Origin: Prochlorococcus marinus str. MIT 0912
Lineage (GTDB): Bacteria > Cyanobacteriota > Cyanobacteriia > PCC-6307 > Cyanobiaceae
Assembly (NCBI RefSeq): GCF_027359595.1
Contig: NZ_CP114783.1
Location: 124,001 to 188,000 of the forward strand
Direction of reading: 5' to 3'
DNA length: 64,000 nt
This document shows, piece by piece, positions 34,670-45,021 of this stretch (position 1 is its first letter; each line of letters starts with the position of its first letter). The position numbers and the translations under genes are program-made. Under the pieces are notes generated by a model. That model saw only the letters and a program-made list of their open reading frames with translations, searched no databases and was not told where the DNA came from.

Positions 34670-35871
34670 TCTTGTCTGAAAAAAACTATTCAATTGAATC
34701 TGATTTTGATCCTTTAGATCAAATAAGTTTACTTAAACAAAAATGTAATAATATATCTCCTTATTTATATAGGGCAAATTCTTTTTATCTAGATGAACTA
34801 AGAAACTTCCTACCTCAAACTATAAAAACTTCATTATTCTCGCTCATCACAGAAAGGCTTGGAGATGATTTTGGCTTTTCAACAGTCAGCTCTAGAAAAA
34901 CATTTCAGTTGAAAATAGATAAATTAGTTTCAGATAATATGTCACTAATAACAATTGAACATTTAAATGAACTGGCTAAGAAAATTGATGAAGAAAATAT
35001 TCAACAATTAAATAATGTAAAAGATGAAATGTCAAATGCACTACATATGAAAAATGATTCTGAAAAATCAGAATCATTTAGTAATGCTAATTCAGTTAAT
35101 ATAAGTTTCATGCCGCCTTTGGATAATTTATCAATTACTGAAGGATGGACTGGAGAGTTAAAAGCTCCATATTCAATAGATGTTAAAGAACCTTATCTGA
35201 AAAGTAAAATATCAGAAAGTGACGATATAATTAAGGATATAACTAATGAATTTGATTCATTAAAAGATGATGTTAAGAGTTCCGATACTTTTAATTTGAA
35301 AAGTAAAGATATTGAGATTTTACAGTCTATATTTGCATTGACAGATGAATCTATTTCAAGTGACTTAGATTCCAAAACAGAAGACTCATCTCATGAGCCT
35401 AGCTCTTATGAGGATGTAAAAAACAATCGATTTTTACCACAATCACCAATTGGATTATATGAGTGGATGATTTCTATCGATACAGCTTTGGTAAGAAGAT
35501 TGCGTGATCTTTCGCATTCTATTAATACTGAGCTTTTAAAATCTGGCTTGGTAAATACACTTGTTCCAATTAATATTTTAGATGCTGCTTTATCAGGTCA
35601 ATTAATATCCTCTAAGTCTATATCCAATATTCTAACTTTTAAATTACCAACGAATAATCCATTAGCCTCTGGAGGGTTAGAGATTGATTGCTTGCTAATC
35701 ACTCCTTCTGATATGGAATTTGATAATCCCAGACTAAGAAAAATTAGAACTAATATTAAACATTATCAAAACGTACTATTGGGTATGATCAAACAACAAC
35801 GTTACTGGCAAGGTCGCTCAATAGCGGAAGAGGTTAAAAAAGAATGGTGGAAGGATACAACAAAAATATAA
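34666..35871 (+). CDS. Conserved hypothetical, tsf-recG intergenic gene
   Basis: A 401-aa protein. Two ordered parts (about residues 20-115 and 265-401) flank a long acidic, low-complexity linker rich in Ser, Asp and Glu (about 125-255). The C-terminal part has [21 protein letters not shown] and [15 protein letters not shown], which look conserved. It overlaps tsf by four bases (TTG start) and recG by 28 bases. The position implies co-expression. I do not recognise a family. Confidence 0.7.
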   Translation: MILSEKNYSIESDFDPLDQISLLKQKCNNISPYLYRANSFYLDELRNFLPQTIKTSLFSLITERLGDDFGFSTVSSRKTFQLKIDKLVSDNMSLITIEHLNELAKKIDEENIQQLNNVKDEMSNALHMKNDSEKSESFSNANSVNISFMPPLDNLSITEGWTGELKAPYSIDVKEPYLKSKISESDDIIKDITNEFDSLKDDVKSSDTFNLKSKDIEILQSIFALTDESISSDLDSKTEDSSHEPSSYEDVKNNRFLPQSPIGLYEWMISIDTALVRRLRDLSHSINTELLKSGLVNTLVPINILDAALSGQLISSKSISNILTFKLPTNNPLASGGLEIDCLLITPSDMEFDNPRLRKIRTNIKHYQNVLLGMIKQQRYWQGRSIAEEVKKEWWKDTTKI

Positions 35872-38384
35872 GCAACACTGATTCAAAATCTACTCCTTAT
35901 AGCCAACGAAGTGAACTAATAGCTTGGATTCGATCTTTACAACAAGCTTTAACAGTTGAGGTCGATCACGGGTTTACTGATATTAAAGGGAGAACAAACA
36001 AATTTTCTTATTTTGTAAGTGGATATTTATTACGCGGTCCTTCCACACTTTTTCAAGAGTCTGATTTTTCTAAATTAAAGGATTTGGCTATCCGTTATGA
36101 GGAATATTCAACTATGTCTACAGACGATAGACGTAGACTAATAGTTCAGACGAGGCAGACTCTTCATGATCTATACAAATATGACGAAGGTGTAGAGAAA
36201 ACAGAGTCAAAAAAATTAAAGATAAGAAGAGCACATGATTCTATTATTTATCAAAGAAGTTCTTTGACAAATATATTAAGTTTAGGAAGCTCTATTTCCG
36301 CTATTAAAGGGGTGGGCCCAAAACAAGCAGAGAGATTGTCTGTATTGGGTCTTATATTAATTCGTGATCTCATAAATTATTTCCCACGTGATTATGTTGA
36401 TTACACTTCATTGAAAACAATAGATAAAACTCAAGCAGGTCAGAATGTGACAATCGTCGCAAAAGTGAGACGATGCAGTTCTTTTAAAAGCCCTAAAAAC
36501 CCAAATCTTTCAATTCTGGAGTTATTTATAAAAGATAGAACAGGAGGAATGAAAGTTACTAAATTTTTTGCAGGTCGTCGTCGTAGCAGTATTGCCTATG
36601 TAAAATCTCAACAAAGTTTGTATGCTGTTGGTGCAACTGTTGCTGTAAGCGGGTTAGTTAAGGAAAGTAAATATGGAAAATCATTAAATGATCCATTAAT
36701 AGAAATTATTGATAGTCCCAATAGTTTTTTAAAGTCTAGAACTATTGGTCAAATTTTCCCGGTTTATTCTTTAACCGAAGGTATTACTGCGGATAAATTC
36801 AGAGATCTAATACAATCGATTCTCCATTTGACGTCTGAGATAAATGATCCACTCCCTCAAGGCACCTTAAAAAGACTAGATCTACCTACTAAGAAGGAAG
36901 CTTTTTTTCATATTCATAATCCTGAGGATTCAAAAACTTTGGCTAGAGCAAAAAGAAGAATTGTATTCGATGAATTCTTACTATTGCAACTTAGTCTTCT
37001 TTTAAGACGCGATTTACATAAGAAAAGTGATTCCCCTAAATTAAGTATCGAGCCAAGTATTGATAGCCTAGTTGGAAAATTCTTAAGCACTCTTCCTTTC
37101 TCTCTAACAGATGCTCAAAAAAGAGTTTTAAAGGAAATTAAATCAGACATAGTCAAAGCTGAACCAATGTCTAGATTATTACAAGGTGATGTTGGTAGCG
37201 GAAAAACTGTTATTGCTATTTCAGCACTCCTCACTGCAGTTCAATCAGGATGGCAGGGTGCTTTTATGGCCCCAACTGAGGTCCTTGCTACACAACATTA
37301 TCAAACACTCAGTAAATGGATTCCACAGATTGAGTTGAATGTAGATCTGTTAACTGGTTCTACACCCAAGTCTCGTCGTAAACAAATTCTAACTGATTTA
37401 GCAAATGGCTCTACAAAAATTCTTGTGGGAACTCATGCATTATTTGAAGATCCAGTTGTCTTTGAGCGACTTGGACTTGTAGTTGTAGATGAGCAACATC
37501 GTTTTGGGGTTAAGCAGAGGAACAAGCTTTTGAACAAAGGATTACAACCCCACTTGCTAACGATGACTGCTACACCCATACCTAGAACCTTGGCGCTTAC
37601 TTTGCATGGTGATCTAGATGTTAGTCAATTAGATGAGCTTCCACCTGGCCGAACTCCTATCAATACTCAGCTGATATCACCAAAAGAAAAAACTTATGCA
37701 TATGATTTAATCAGAAGTGAAATTAATAAAGGACATCAAATTTATGTTGTTCTACCTTTAATTGAAGAATCCGAGAAACTTGAACTTAGTGCAGCTATTG
37801 ACGTACATCATCATTTGTCTACTGAAATTTTTTCAGATTTTACTGTTGAATTACTTCATGGCAAAATGAAGAGCGTAGAAAAACAAGAAGTTATTAAGAA
37901 TTTTCTCAATAAAAAAAGCGATATACTTGTCTCTACCACAGTTATAGAAGTTGGTGTAGATGTTCCAAATGCCAGTGTGATGCTAATAGAGGATTCTGAT
38001 CGTTTTGGTCTTGCTCAATTGCATCAATTAAGGGGACGAGTGGGAAGGGGAGCCTCCAAGTCTTACTGTCTCCTAAGTCATCAGAATAAAAATAAATTAT
38101 CTCGACAAAGATTGGAAGTCTTGGTGAATTCTAATGATGGTTTTGAAATTTCTGAAATTGATTTGCGTTTTCGTGGACCTGGACAAGTTTTAGGTACAAA
38201 ACAATCAGGCTTACCTGATTTTGCTCTGGCATCACTAGCTGATGATGCTGACCTACTTGAACTTGCAAGGAATGAGGCTCGAAATATTTTAGATTCCGAT
38301 CCTATGCTTACAAATAACTCAAAGCTTCGTTTGCTCATAAAAGAACAGTGGGAGAAATTTAAAATTGGTAATAAATTAAATTAA
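35844..38384 (+). CDS. recG: ATP-dependent DNA helicase RecG
   Basis: An 846-aa branch-migration helicase that remodels stalled replication forks. A cyanobacterial-type N-terminal extension (about residues 1-150) is followed by the wedge OB domain (about 155-270), then helicase lobes with Walker A QGDVGSGKT (about 450-458), DEQH, TATPIPRTLAL, and the motif VI region LAQLHQLRGRVGRG. The C-terminal TRG-type segment is present. The ATG at 35844 overlaps the upstream gene, so coupling is likely. Confidence 0.97.
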   Translation: MVEGYNKNISNTDSKSTPYSQRSELIAWIRSLQQALTVEVDHGFTDIKGRTNKFSYFVSGYLLRGPSTLFQESDFSKLKDLAIRYEEYSTMSTDDRRRLIVQTRQTLHDLYKYDEGVEKTESKKLKIRRAHDSIIYQRSSLTNILSLGSSISAIKGVGPKQAERLSVLGLILIRDLINYFPRDYVDYTSLKTIDKTQAGQNVTIVAKVRRCSSFKSPKNPNLSILELFIKDRTGGMKVTKFFAGRRRSSIAYVKSQQSLYAVGATVAVSGLVKESKYGKSLNDPLIEIIDSPNSFLKSRTIGQIFPVYSLTEGITADKFRDLIQSILHLTSEINDPLPQGTLKRLDLPTKKEAFFHIHNPEDSKTLARAKRRIVFDEFLLLQLSLLLRRDLHKKSDSPKLSIEPSIDSLVGKFLSTLPFSLTDAQKRVLKEIKSDIVKAEPMSRLLQGDVGSGKTVIAISALLTAVQSGWQGAFMAPTEVLATQHYQTLSKWIPQIELNVDLLTGSTPKSRRKQILTDLANGSTKILVGTHALFEDPVVFERLGLVVVDEQHRFGVKQRNKLLNKGLQPHLLTMTATPIPRTLALTLHGDLDVSQLDELPPGRTPINTQLISPKEKTYAYDLIRSEINKGHQIYVVLPLIEESEKLELSAAIDVHHHLSTEIFSDFTVELLHGKMKSVEKQEVIKNFLNKKSDILVSTTVIEVGVDVPNASVMLIEDSDRFGLAQLHQLRGRVGRGASKSYCLLSHQNKNKLSRQRLEVLVNSNDGFEISEIDLRFRGPGQVLGTKQSGLPDFALASLADDADLLELARNEARNILDSDPMLTNNSKLRLLIKEQWEKFKIGNKLN

Positions 38385-38485
38385 TTTTTTATTATTTATC
38401 ACTATTGAACTCATTTATTTTTACGGTTAAAATTTAATAAATATTTTTTACGTTTGAAATTTTATACTCATTTTTTCTATAAATC

Positions 38486-39241
38486 ATGAAGTTGAGACCT
38501 TGGAACAATATAAAAATAAATGAATGTAATGAGCCTTTGATTTCAATTCCAGAAACCATATTTCGATTAAAACCACATCCTTATATGTCGTTAGGTGCTC
38601 CATATTCTAATGGAGCAGATCCATGGGTTTTACGCAGGAGTGTTTTGAAAAGATTAATTCAAGCGCAGCAATATCTTTCCGAGATTAATCCTCAATTACA
38701 GTTGGCTTTGTTTGATGCCTGGAGACCAATAGCTGTCCAAAAATTCATGTTTAATCACACTATCAAGGAAAATTGTAGATTGAAGGGGATTGAGATAAAT
38801 GATCCCTCTGCTAATAGAGACATTACTGATGTAATTGAAGAGGTTGGTCGTTTCTGGGCAAAACCATCATCTAATCCTCTTACGCCTCCTCCTCACAGCA
38901 CAGGTTCAGCTATTGATTTGACTCTTGCCGATATGAGTGGTAATCCATTAGATCTTGGCGGAGAAATTGATTTTATTGGCGCTGAATCAACTCCTGATTT
39001 TTATAAGAAAGACTATTCCATGACGCCTAGCTCAAAATATCAAGTTTTTCAAAAAAGAAGATCCCTTTTATATTCAGCAATGTCACAGGCTGGATTTGTT
39101 CAACACCCAAACGAATGGTGGCATTTTAGCTATGGAGATCAATTATGGTCTTGGTTAAGTAAGAAAGGTAATCCTATTTATGGAGCAGCACTTGAGGTAA
39201 GTAAGGACATTACACTTTTAGATCCAAGTTTAGTTACATGA
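38486..39241 (+). CDS. D-Ala-D-Ala dipeptidase (M15D, VanX/DdpX type)
   Basis: A 251-aa zinc peptidase. ALFDAWRP (substrate Arg), the SxHxxGxAxD motif HSTGSAIDLTL (about residues 137-147), and EWWHFSYG (about 213-220) give the metal and catalytic Glu. It cleaves D-alanyl-D-alanine, probably for peptidoglycan recycling; no van-type regulators are near. Its last 64 bases overlap the convergent sir gene in antisense, a long tail overlap for this genome. Confidence 0.88.
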   Translation: MKLRPWNNIKINECNEPLISIPETIFRLKPHPYMSLGAPYSNGADPWVLRRSVLKRLIQAQQYLSEINPQLQLALFDAWRPIAVQKFMFNHTIKENCRLKGIEINDPSANRDITDVIEEVGRFWAKPSSNPLTPPPHSTGSAIDLTLADMSGNPLDLGGEIDFIGAESTPDFYKKDYSMTPSSKYQVFQKRRSLLYSAMSQAGFVQHPNEWWHFSYGDQLWSWLSKKGNPIYGAALEVSKDITLLDPSLVT

Positions 39242-41322
39242 TCTCCAAGGCTTGATGAACCCCCAGTATTTTTCCAGCTAAGAAATAATGGTTCTAATGT
39301 TTTCTCTAATTCATTAATAGACATCTTTTGTAAATATGGCGTTGCCAACCTTTGTAAATCAGTGCTACCACCAAGCCATAGTTGGTATTGATTTAAACCA
39401 CTACCAACAAGAGCTAATTCTGCCATATATGGGCGGGCACATCCATTGGGACAACCTGTAACTCTTATTAAGATTGATTTATTTATCTCTAGGATTTTTA
39501 ATTGATTGTTAATCCGTTCTAAAAGCTCTGGTAAGAATCTCTCTGCTTCTGTCATGGCAAGTCCACATAAAGGAAGAGCTGGACATGCCATGGCATGTCT
39601 GGCCAATGGATCAGGACTTCCTGGTTCATTAAAACCTATTTTAATTAGTGCATTCTTTACACTGGCTTTTTGATAATTTCCGATGTTGCACAATAAAAGA
39701 TCTTGGTTAGGAGTTAAGCGTACATCCAAGGCATATTTTTCAACTATATTTCTAAGTCCTTTCTTTACCTTCCCTGTAAGCCTGCCTGATAATACTGGTA
39801 GCCCAACAAACCATAATTTGTCAGATTGTCGATGCCAGCCTAAATAATCTTCAAGTATTGTATCCCCTTCGTGCTTAAGAGTGTCAATTCGTTTTGTAAA
39901 ATATTTAGTTGTTAACTGCTTCTTAAACCAATCCACACCCATGTCATGCAAAACATATTTAAGTCTTGAGTGTCTTCTCGTTTTTCTATCTCCATAATCT
40001 CTTTGAAGAGCGAGAATAGATTGAACAAGCTCTAATATGTATTTACCTTCTACAAAACCAATGGGATCTGCGACCCTCGCGAATGTCGTATCTAAGTTGT
40101 GTGTTCTACCCATACCTCCTCCTACGTAGACATTACATCCTTCTAGAACTCCTTTTGCATTCGTGAAAGTCACTAGACCTATGTCATGAGTAAGGATATC
40201 TACAGAGTTATCTCCTGGTACTGTAGTTGCGCATTTGAATTTTCTTGGCAAGTAGGTTGCACCATACAAAGGTTCGTTTTTGTCCCCACTAAATACACCA
40301 TGATTTCGTTGCAGCTTTCTGCTTTTTTTTACTTCAGGCGATGGCTTAATAGCATATTTCATCTCGCCATCAACCCATAAATCAATGTATGTTTTCTCTG
40401 CTTTTTGGGGTGATAAAACATCGGCAATATCATTAGCTAATTTTCTCGCAGCGGGATAAGATCCTTTTTCGTAAGGGGCCGCTGGAGCCATTACATTTCT
40501 ATTGACGTCTCCACAAGCCGCTAGGGTAGATCCCATCGACTTGACGATTGTTCCTATTACTTCTTTAATATTGTCTTTTTTTATGCCATGCATTTGGAAA
40601 CATTGACGTGTGGTCGCTCTAAGCGTTTTATTGCCTAGTCGATCAGATAGATCATCTAATGCTATAAAAAGGGGGCCTGGGACTAAACCAGCTGGATTTC
40701 TTAGCCTCAGCATCATTTGCCAATCTTTACCTGTGCCACCTCTTTTTCTATGTTCCCGATCATCTTGTTGATAACTACCATGAAATTTTAGTAGTTGTAC
40801 TGCATCGTTTGTAAAGTGATCGCTGTCGTTTATCAATTCACTTTGAAGAGGCTGACTTAAGTAATTACTATCGGCTTTAAATTGTTCAAATTTCGCTCGA
40901 GGGGAATTGTTAGCGATGCAAGGTGAAGGAACAGTCTCTTCTTTTTCTAAGGAATTTTTACTTTCATTTTCTTCAAAATTCATCAAAGCTTCAATAGCTG
41001 CATTACTGAATCCAGCATCTTTTAAATCTTTTTCTATATTTTTAGGAGCTTCTATTGAATTACTTTTTTTAATCGCCTCGAGTCTTATTCCTTTAGGTAA
41101 TGATTCATTGATCTGGTCTGCTTCTTCTTCTCTGAGCTTTTCATCGAATTTTTGTTGAATAGCTATTTCTGCTGAGCTTATATTCTTTTCGGCTTCTTCT
41201 TTTGTGTTACCTATTTTTTTTACAACATCACATGTTCCAAAAGCATCCCTTAATTTACCTCTTGGTACAGCAACCCTGAGGTAAAAACCAGATCTTCCAG
41301 GTATTTCTATGATCTTGGGCAA
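39178..41322 (-). CDS. sir: Ferredoxin-sulfite reductase with N-terminal integrase-like extension
   Basis: A 714-aa protein that reduces sulfite to sulfide using ferredoxin, siroheme and a 4Fe-4S cluster. The enzyme proper begins at about residue 145 (PRAKFEQFKADSNYL), with TRQCFQMHG, CGDVNRNVMAP, and cluster cysteines 580, 586, 624 and 628 (CX5C...CX3C). Residues 1-60 (IPGRSGFYLRVAVPRGKLRD...KKIGNTKEEAE) are not SiR sequence; they resemble the DUF6538/arm-binding domain at the N-terminus of tyrosine recombinases, though no catalytic recombinase residues remain. The first codon is TTG (41322); Met114 is an alternative native start. The end overlaps the convergent VanX gene by 64 bases. Confidence 0.95.
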   Translation of the reverse strand: MPKIIEIPGRSGFYLRVAVPRGKLRDAFGTCDVVKKIGNTKEEAEKNISSAEIAIQQKFDEKLREEEADQINESLPKGIRLEAIKKSNSIEAPKNIEKDLKDAGFSNAAIEALMNFEENESKNSLEKEETVPSPCIANNSPRAKFEQFKADSNYLSQPLQSELINDSDHFTNDAVQLLKFHGSYQQDDREHRKRGGTGKDWQMMLRLRNPAGLVPGPLFIALDDLSDRLGNKTLRATTRQCFQMHGIKKDNIKEVIGTIVKSMGSTLAACGDVNRNVMAPAAPYEKGSYPAARKLANDIADVLSPQKAEKTYIDLWVDGEMKYAIKPSPEVKKSRKLQRNHGVFSGDKNEPLYGATYLPRKFKCATTVPGDNSVDILTHDIGLVTFTNAKGVLEGCNVYVGGGMGRTHNLDTTFARVADPIGFVEGKYILELVQSILALQRDYGDRKTRRHSRLKYVLHDMGVDWFKKQLTTKYFTKRIDTLKHEGDTILEDYLGWHRQSDKLWFVGLPVLSGRLTGKVKKGLRNIVEKYALDVRLTPNQDLLLCNIGNYQKASVKNALIKIGFNEPGSPDPLARHAMACPALPLCGLAMTEAERFLPELLERINNQLKILEINKSILIRVTGCPNGCARPYMAELALVGSGLNQYQLWLGGSTDLQRLATPYLQKMSINELEKTLEPLFLSWKNTGGSSSLGDHVTKLGSKSVMSLLTSSAAP

Positions 41323-41323
41323 T

Positions 41324-41347
41324 GGTACCTACACTGGTACCTACACT
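41324..41347. repeat. 12-bp tandem direct repeat upstream of sir
   Basis: GGTACCTACACT occurs twice head to tail immediately upstream of the sir TTG start. It lies in the 180-base divergent promoter region shared with glyS. Read toward sir it is AGTGTAGGTACC twice. Its position directly at the fused recombinase-like N-terminus is suggestive, because tandem arm sites are a feature of recombinase genes, but no function is proven. Confidence 0.7.
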
Positions 41348-41502
41348 GTATCATTTTTCTTGTTAGTTGGTGCTTAATTGTTCAAATCAAGCCATGAGTA
41401 ATAAAAGATGCGTTCCTTTCATTTTAAATTTTTTCTAGGACACAGAATGTAGAAGTAATTCTATTTTAGATCTAATCTTGTATAGAACATAAGGAAATTT
41501 TT

Positions 41503-43665
41503 TTGTCTACTTACCTTTTAGAAATCGGCACTGAGGAATTACCAGCTGATTTGGCTGAATCTGTTATTTCCCAACTTGAGTTAAACGTAAATAATGACTT
41601 GAATTCTTCTCACATAAAATTTAGTGAAATTAAAGTTTCTACTACCCCAAGAAGAATTGCCTTAAAGATTGAAGGAATTGCTCCATTTTCTGAAGACAAT
41701 ATCTCAGAAAGAAAAGGCCCTCCTGTCGATCAAGCTTTTCATGATGGAAAACCTACAAAAGCAGCAATTGGTTTTGCTAAAAGATTCAATCTTTCTCCTG
41801 AAAAATTAGAGATCCGTGAAACGGTAAAGGGCTCATTCGTTTTCGCTAAATCAGTTGAGAAAGGCAGGCCCGTTGAGAGTTTATTGGCTGATCATTTACC
41901 TGGATGGATCAACAAAATTCAAGGAAGAAGGTTTATGAGATGGGGCAAAGGTGATTTTCGCTTTTCGAGACCTATACGATGGATTGTTTCTTTGATTGAT
42001 TCAGAAATTTTACCTTTTAGAATTTCAGGGTGCGATCCAGAAATTCAAATTAGCAATCTCTCAAGACCTCATAGGTTGCATGGATCAAAATTAGAAATAA
42101 AGAATGCAAAAACTTATTTTGATCAATTGCAGGATGTCGGAGTAACAGTTGATAGGAATAGTCGCCTTTCATGCATAAACGATTTAGTTCTTAATCATGA
42201 AAAAAATAAAAAAGTTAAGCCAGATCTGACTGAACCACTTTTAAATGAGCTGACAGATTTAGTTGAGTCTCCTTTACTCGTAACTGGGAATTTTGATGAA
42301 GCATTCCTCGATTTACCCCCAGAGGTTTTGTCCACTGTGATGAAGGTCCATCAAAGGTACATACCTTTATATAAAGATAACGTTGATTTTGATCCTTTAT
42401 CACTTGATTCTCGAAATATTCTACTTCCTAGTTTTTTGTGTATTAGTAATGGATTATCTTCAGCAAAGGAAAATATTATTTTAGGAAATGAAAAAGTATT
42501 AAAAGCAAGGTTCTCTGATGCTAAATTTTTTATAAAGTCAGATTTATTAATCACTAGCGCTTCACGTATTAATAAATTAAAAGATGTAACCTTTGCTGAA
42601 GGATTAGGTTCTCTATATGACCGTGTAAATCGGATTGAATGGCTTACTAAATTATTAACATCAAAACTTAAATTTGACCAAGCGGATATTGAAAAATCTT
42701 TGAAAGTTGCACATTTTTCAAAACATGACTTGGTCAGCAATATGGTTGACGAATTTCCAGAGTTGCAAGGAATTGTTGGATCAAAATACTTACTTCATGA
42801 GGGTGAAGAAAAAGATGTATGCCTAGGAGTTTTGGAACATTACAAGCCCAAAGGCTCTGCAGATTCTCTTCCCTCAAACAACTTTGGTAATGCAGTATCA
42901 TTAGCTGAACGTTTTGAATTGCTTTTCAGTATTTTTGCAAAGGGAGAAAGACCCTCTGGTTCATCTGATCCATATGCTTTGAGAAGGGCTGCTAATGGAA
43001 TACTTCTAATTTTATGGAAAAAAGATTGGAAATTAAATATCAATGAAATACTAAATTATTCTTTAACTTATTGGCAGCAAATTTTCCCTTCTCTTCCTTT
43101 TGATATAAGCAGTCTTTCGAGCGAGTTGATGGAGTTTTTCCGTCAAAGAATTATTAGTTTATTAGAAGAAAAAGGTATAGATTTTGATATTATTAATGCA
43201 ATTGCGGGAAATACAACCTCAACATCAAAACTATTAGATGATCCAACAGATGTTGATTTTCGCTCTTCATTATTAATGGATATGAGGAAAAATAATACAC
43301 TTGATTTGTTGCAAGCTGTAGTAACTCGAGCCTCAAAGTTGGCAGCTAAAAGTTCTATATCAAACGATATTATAGATCCTTCCACTTTTGTTGATAAGTC
43401 ACTATTTGAAAAGGGTTGTGAAAGTGAAATGTTTAATGTTTTGGAGAAATTAAAGCCTCTAGCTATAAATGGTGATCGTGTTAAATATAAGTTGTTGGCT
43501 GATGGCTTAGTCTCAAGTGCAGAAACTTTAGCCAACTTTTTTGATGGAGAAGGAAGTGTAATGGTTATGACGGATGATATTAATTTAAGAAATAACAGGC
43601 TTAATCTATTGACAGTCCTCAGAAATCAGTCTTTAAAGCTCGCTGATTTCAGCAAACTTACTTAA
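41503..43665 (+). CDS. glyS: Glycyl-tRNA synthetase beta subunit
   Basis: A 720-aa beta chain of the heterotetrameric alpha2beta2 enzyme. The start is YLLEIGTEELPADL after TTG (preceded by AAGGAAA at good spacing), then RRIALKIEG, ERKGPPVDQAF, the RFMRWGKGDFRFSRPIRW segment, and an HD-like region GLGSLYDRVNRI and HFSKHDLVSNMVDEFPELQG. It ends with a DALR-like anticodon domain. The alpha subunit gene is not in the window. It converges with chlP with a 21-base gap. Confidence 0.96.
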   Translation: MSTYLLEIGTEELPADLAESVISQLELNVNNDLNSSHIKFSEIKVSTTPRRIALKIEGIAPFSEDNISERKGPPVDQAFHDGKPTKAAIGFAKRFNLSPEKLEIRETVKGSFVFAKSVEKGRPVESLLADHLPGWINKIQGRRFMRWGKGDFRFSRPIRWIVSLIDSEILPFRISGCDPEIQISNLSRPHRLHGSKLEIKNAKTYFDQLQDVGVTVDRNSRLSCINDLVLNHEKNKKVKPDLTEPLLNELTDLVESPLLVTGNFDEAFLDLPPEVLSTVMKVHQRYIPLYKDNVDFDPLSLDSRNILLPSFLCISNGLSSAKENIILGNEKVLKARFSDAKFFIKSDLLITSASRINKLKDVTFAEGLGSLYDRVNRIEWLTKLLTSKLKFDQADIEKSLKVAHFSKHDLVSNMVDEFPELQGIVGSKYLLHEGEEKDVCLGVLEHYKPKGSADSLPSNNFGNAVSLAERFELLFSIFAKGERPSGSSDPYALRRAANGILLILWKKDWKLNINEILNYSLTYWQQIFPSLPFDISSLSSELMEFFRQRIISLLEEKGIDFDIINAIAGNTTSTSKLLDDPTDVDFRSSLLMDMRKNNTLDLLQAVVTRASKLAAKSSISNDIIDPSTFVDKSLFEKGCESEMFNVLEKLKPLAINGDRVKYKLLADGLVSSAETLANFFDGEGSVMVMTDDINLRNNRLNLLTVLRNQSLKLADFSKLT

Positions 43666-43686
43666 TTATTTTAACTGTTGTTGGTA

Positions 43687-45021
43687 TTATTTTTTACTGG
43701 TTTTTATACCACCTTTGATTGAACTAACAGCTAACATTTTATTTACTTCTTTATCATCTCTAACTGCACTTGGCACTGGCTTGTATGTGCTTGGTGCTAA
43801 TGCCTTTCCTCTTAAAACAGAACCAATTGTTAATAGGGTAAGCTTTAATTGTTGAAGTGGCTTCATGGCAACTACAGTTTTGTAGAGATAACTATCAAAT
43901 GTAAGTCTTTGCACATCCATGTCACCACACATCTCTACAAAAGCTTCCCTTGCTCCATCACTGGTATAGAAAATTCTTTGGAGAATATCTAATACGGTAT
44001 AAGTAGTTCCATACTTTTTATCCCATTTTTTTAAGTATTTTTTGAGATCATTTTCTGTAGGTATTATTTTTCCATTTTGACTTGATTCGACAATTTGCTC
44101 GGCACACATCCTTCCACTTTTGGCAGCGAAATAAATCCCCTCTCCTGAGCTTTTGGTTACATAACCCGCGGCATCTCCAACCAGAGCCATTCTTCCAACA
44201 ACTCTTCTTGGCCTTGGATGTTCAGGAATTGGATGAGCTTCTACTTTGATGACTTCTCCATTTACGAGTCTCTTCTTAGCTCTTTCTCTGACACCAATCT
44301 GAAGGCTTTTTATTAAACCACCATTTTGTTTCATTGTTCCTGTTCCAGCTGCTACATGGTCGTATTTTGGAAAGACCCAACCATAGAAATCTGGTGATAC
44401 ATCTGTGCCTACATACATTTCTGCCCTGTCCTCGTAATATTTCATTTCCTCTTTAGGAAGCTTTATCCTTTCTTGAATTGCTACTGCATAGTTGTAATCA
44501 CCAGCATCCATTGCTTTAGCAACTCTGCTTGTTGCACCATCTGCCCCAACAATTAGATCCACCTCAAGTTGTTTACCTTTCTCTTCAGATTGGTCGTTAA
44601 GGACTTCGGTGTAATGAAGTGTGTATGGACCTTGTCTATTACTACCAGTTTCTATTTTTGATACCAATCCGTTTACTAATGTGGCACCAAGTTCTGCAGC
44701 ACGATTTCTCATAAATGAATCCATCACTTCACGCCTCAACATGCCTATATATTCTTTGTCGCTTCCTGGATAAATATCATCCAAAATAATGTCTACTTCT
44801 CTATTTGAAGGGGATATCATTTTCATGTTCCTGACTTTCCTATCAATTATTGATTCAGGAAGATCAAACTCAGAAACCATACACAATGGAATCGCTCCTC
44901 CACATGGTTTTGCATTATCTAGCTTTCTCTCGAATATCCAAGTTTTAATTCCCGCTTTGGCCAAAATTTCTGCAGCGCATGATCCACTTGGACCACCACC
45001 AATAACAGCAACTCTTAACAT
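43687..45021 (-). CDS. chlP: Geranylgeranyl reductase ChlP
   Basis: A 444-aa flavoprotein that reduces geranylgeranyl to phytyl for chlorophyll (including divinyl chlorophyll) and tocopherol. FAD site VAVIGGGPSGSCAAE is at the N-terminus, CGGAIP near residue 40, and GDAAGYVTKSSGEGIYFAA (about 288-306) is the second flavin motif. A C-terminal helical tail follows. The full family length is present. It is divergent from the VanY-type gene. Expression is probably from its own upstream promoter in the 137-base gap. Confidence 0.96.
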   Translation of the reverse strand: MLRVAVIGGGPSGSCAAEILAKAGIKTWIFERKLDNAKPCGGAIPLCMVSEFDLPESIIDRKVRNMKMISPSNREVDIILDDIYPGSDKEYIGMLRREVMDSFMRNRAAELGATLVNGLVSKIETGSNRQGPYTLHYTEVLNDQSEEKGKQLEVDLIVGADGATSRVAKAMDAGDYNYAVAIQERIKLPKEEMKYYEDRAEMYVGTDVSPDFYGWVFPKYDHVAAGTGTMKQNGGLIKSLQIGVRERAKKRLVNGEVIKVEAHPIPEHPRPRRVVGRMALVGDAAGYVTKSSGEGIYFAAKSGRMCAEQIVESSQNGKIIPTENDLKKYLKKWDKKYGTTYTVLDILQRIFYTSDGAREAFVEMCGDMDVQRLTFDSYLYKTVVAMKPLQQLKLTLLTIGSVLRGKALAPSTYKPVPSAVRDDKEVNKMLAVSSIKGGIKTSKK

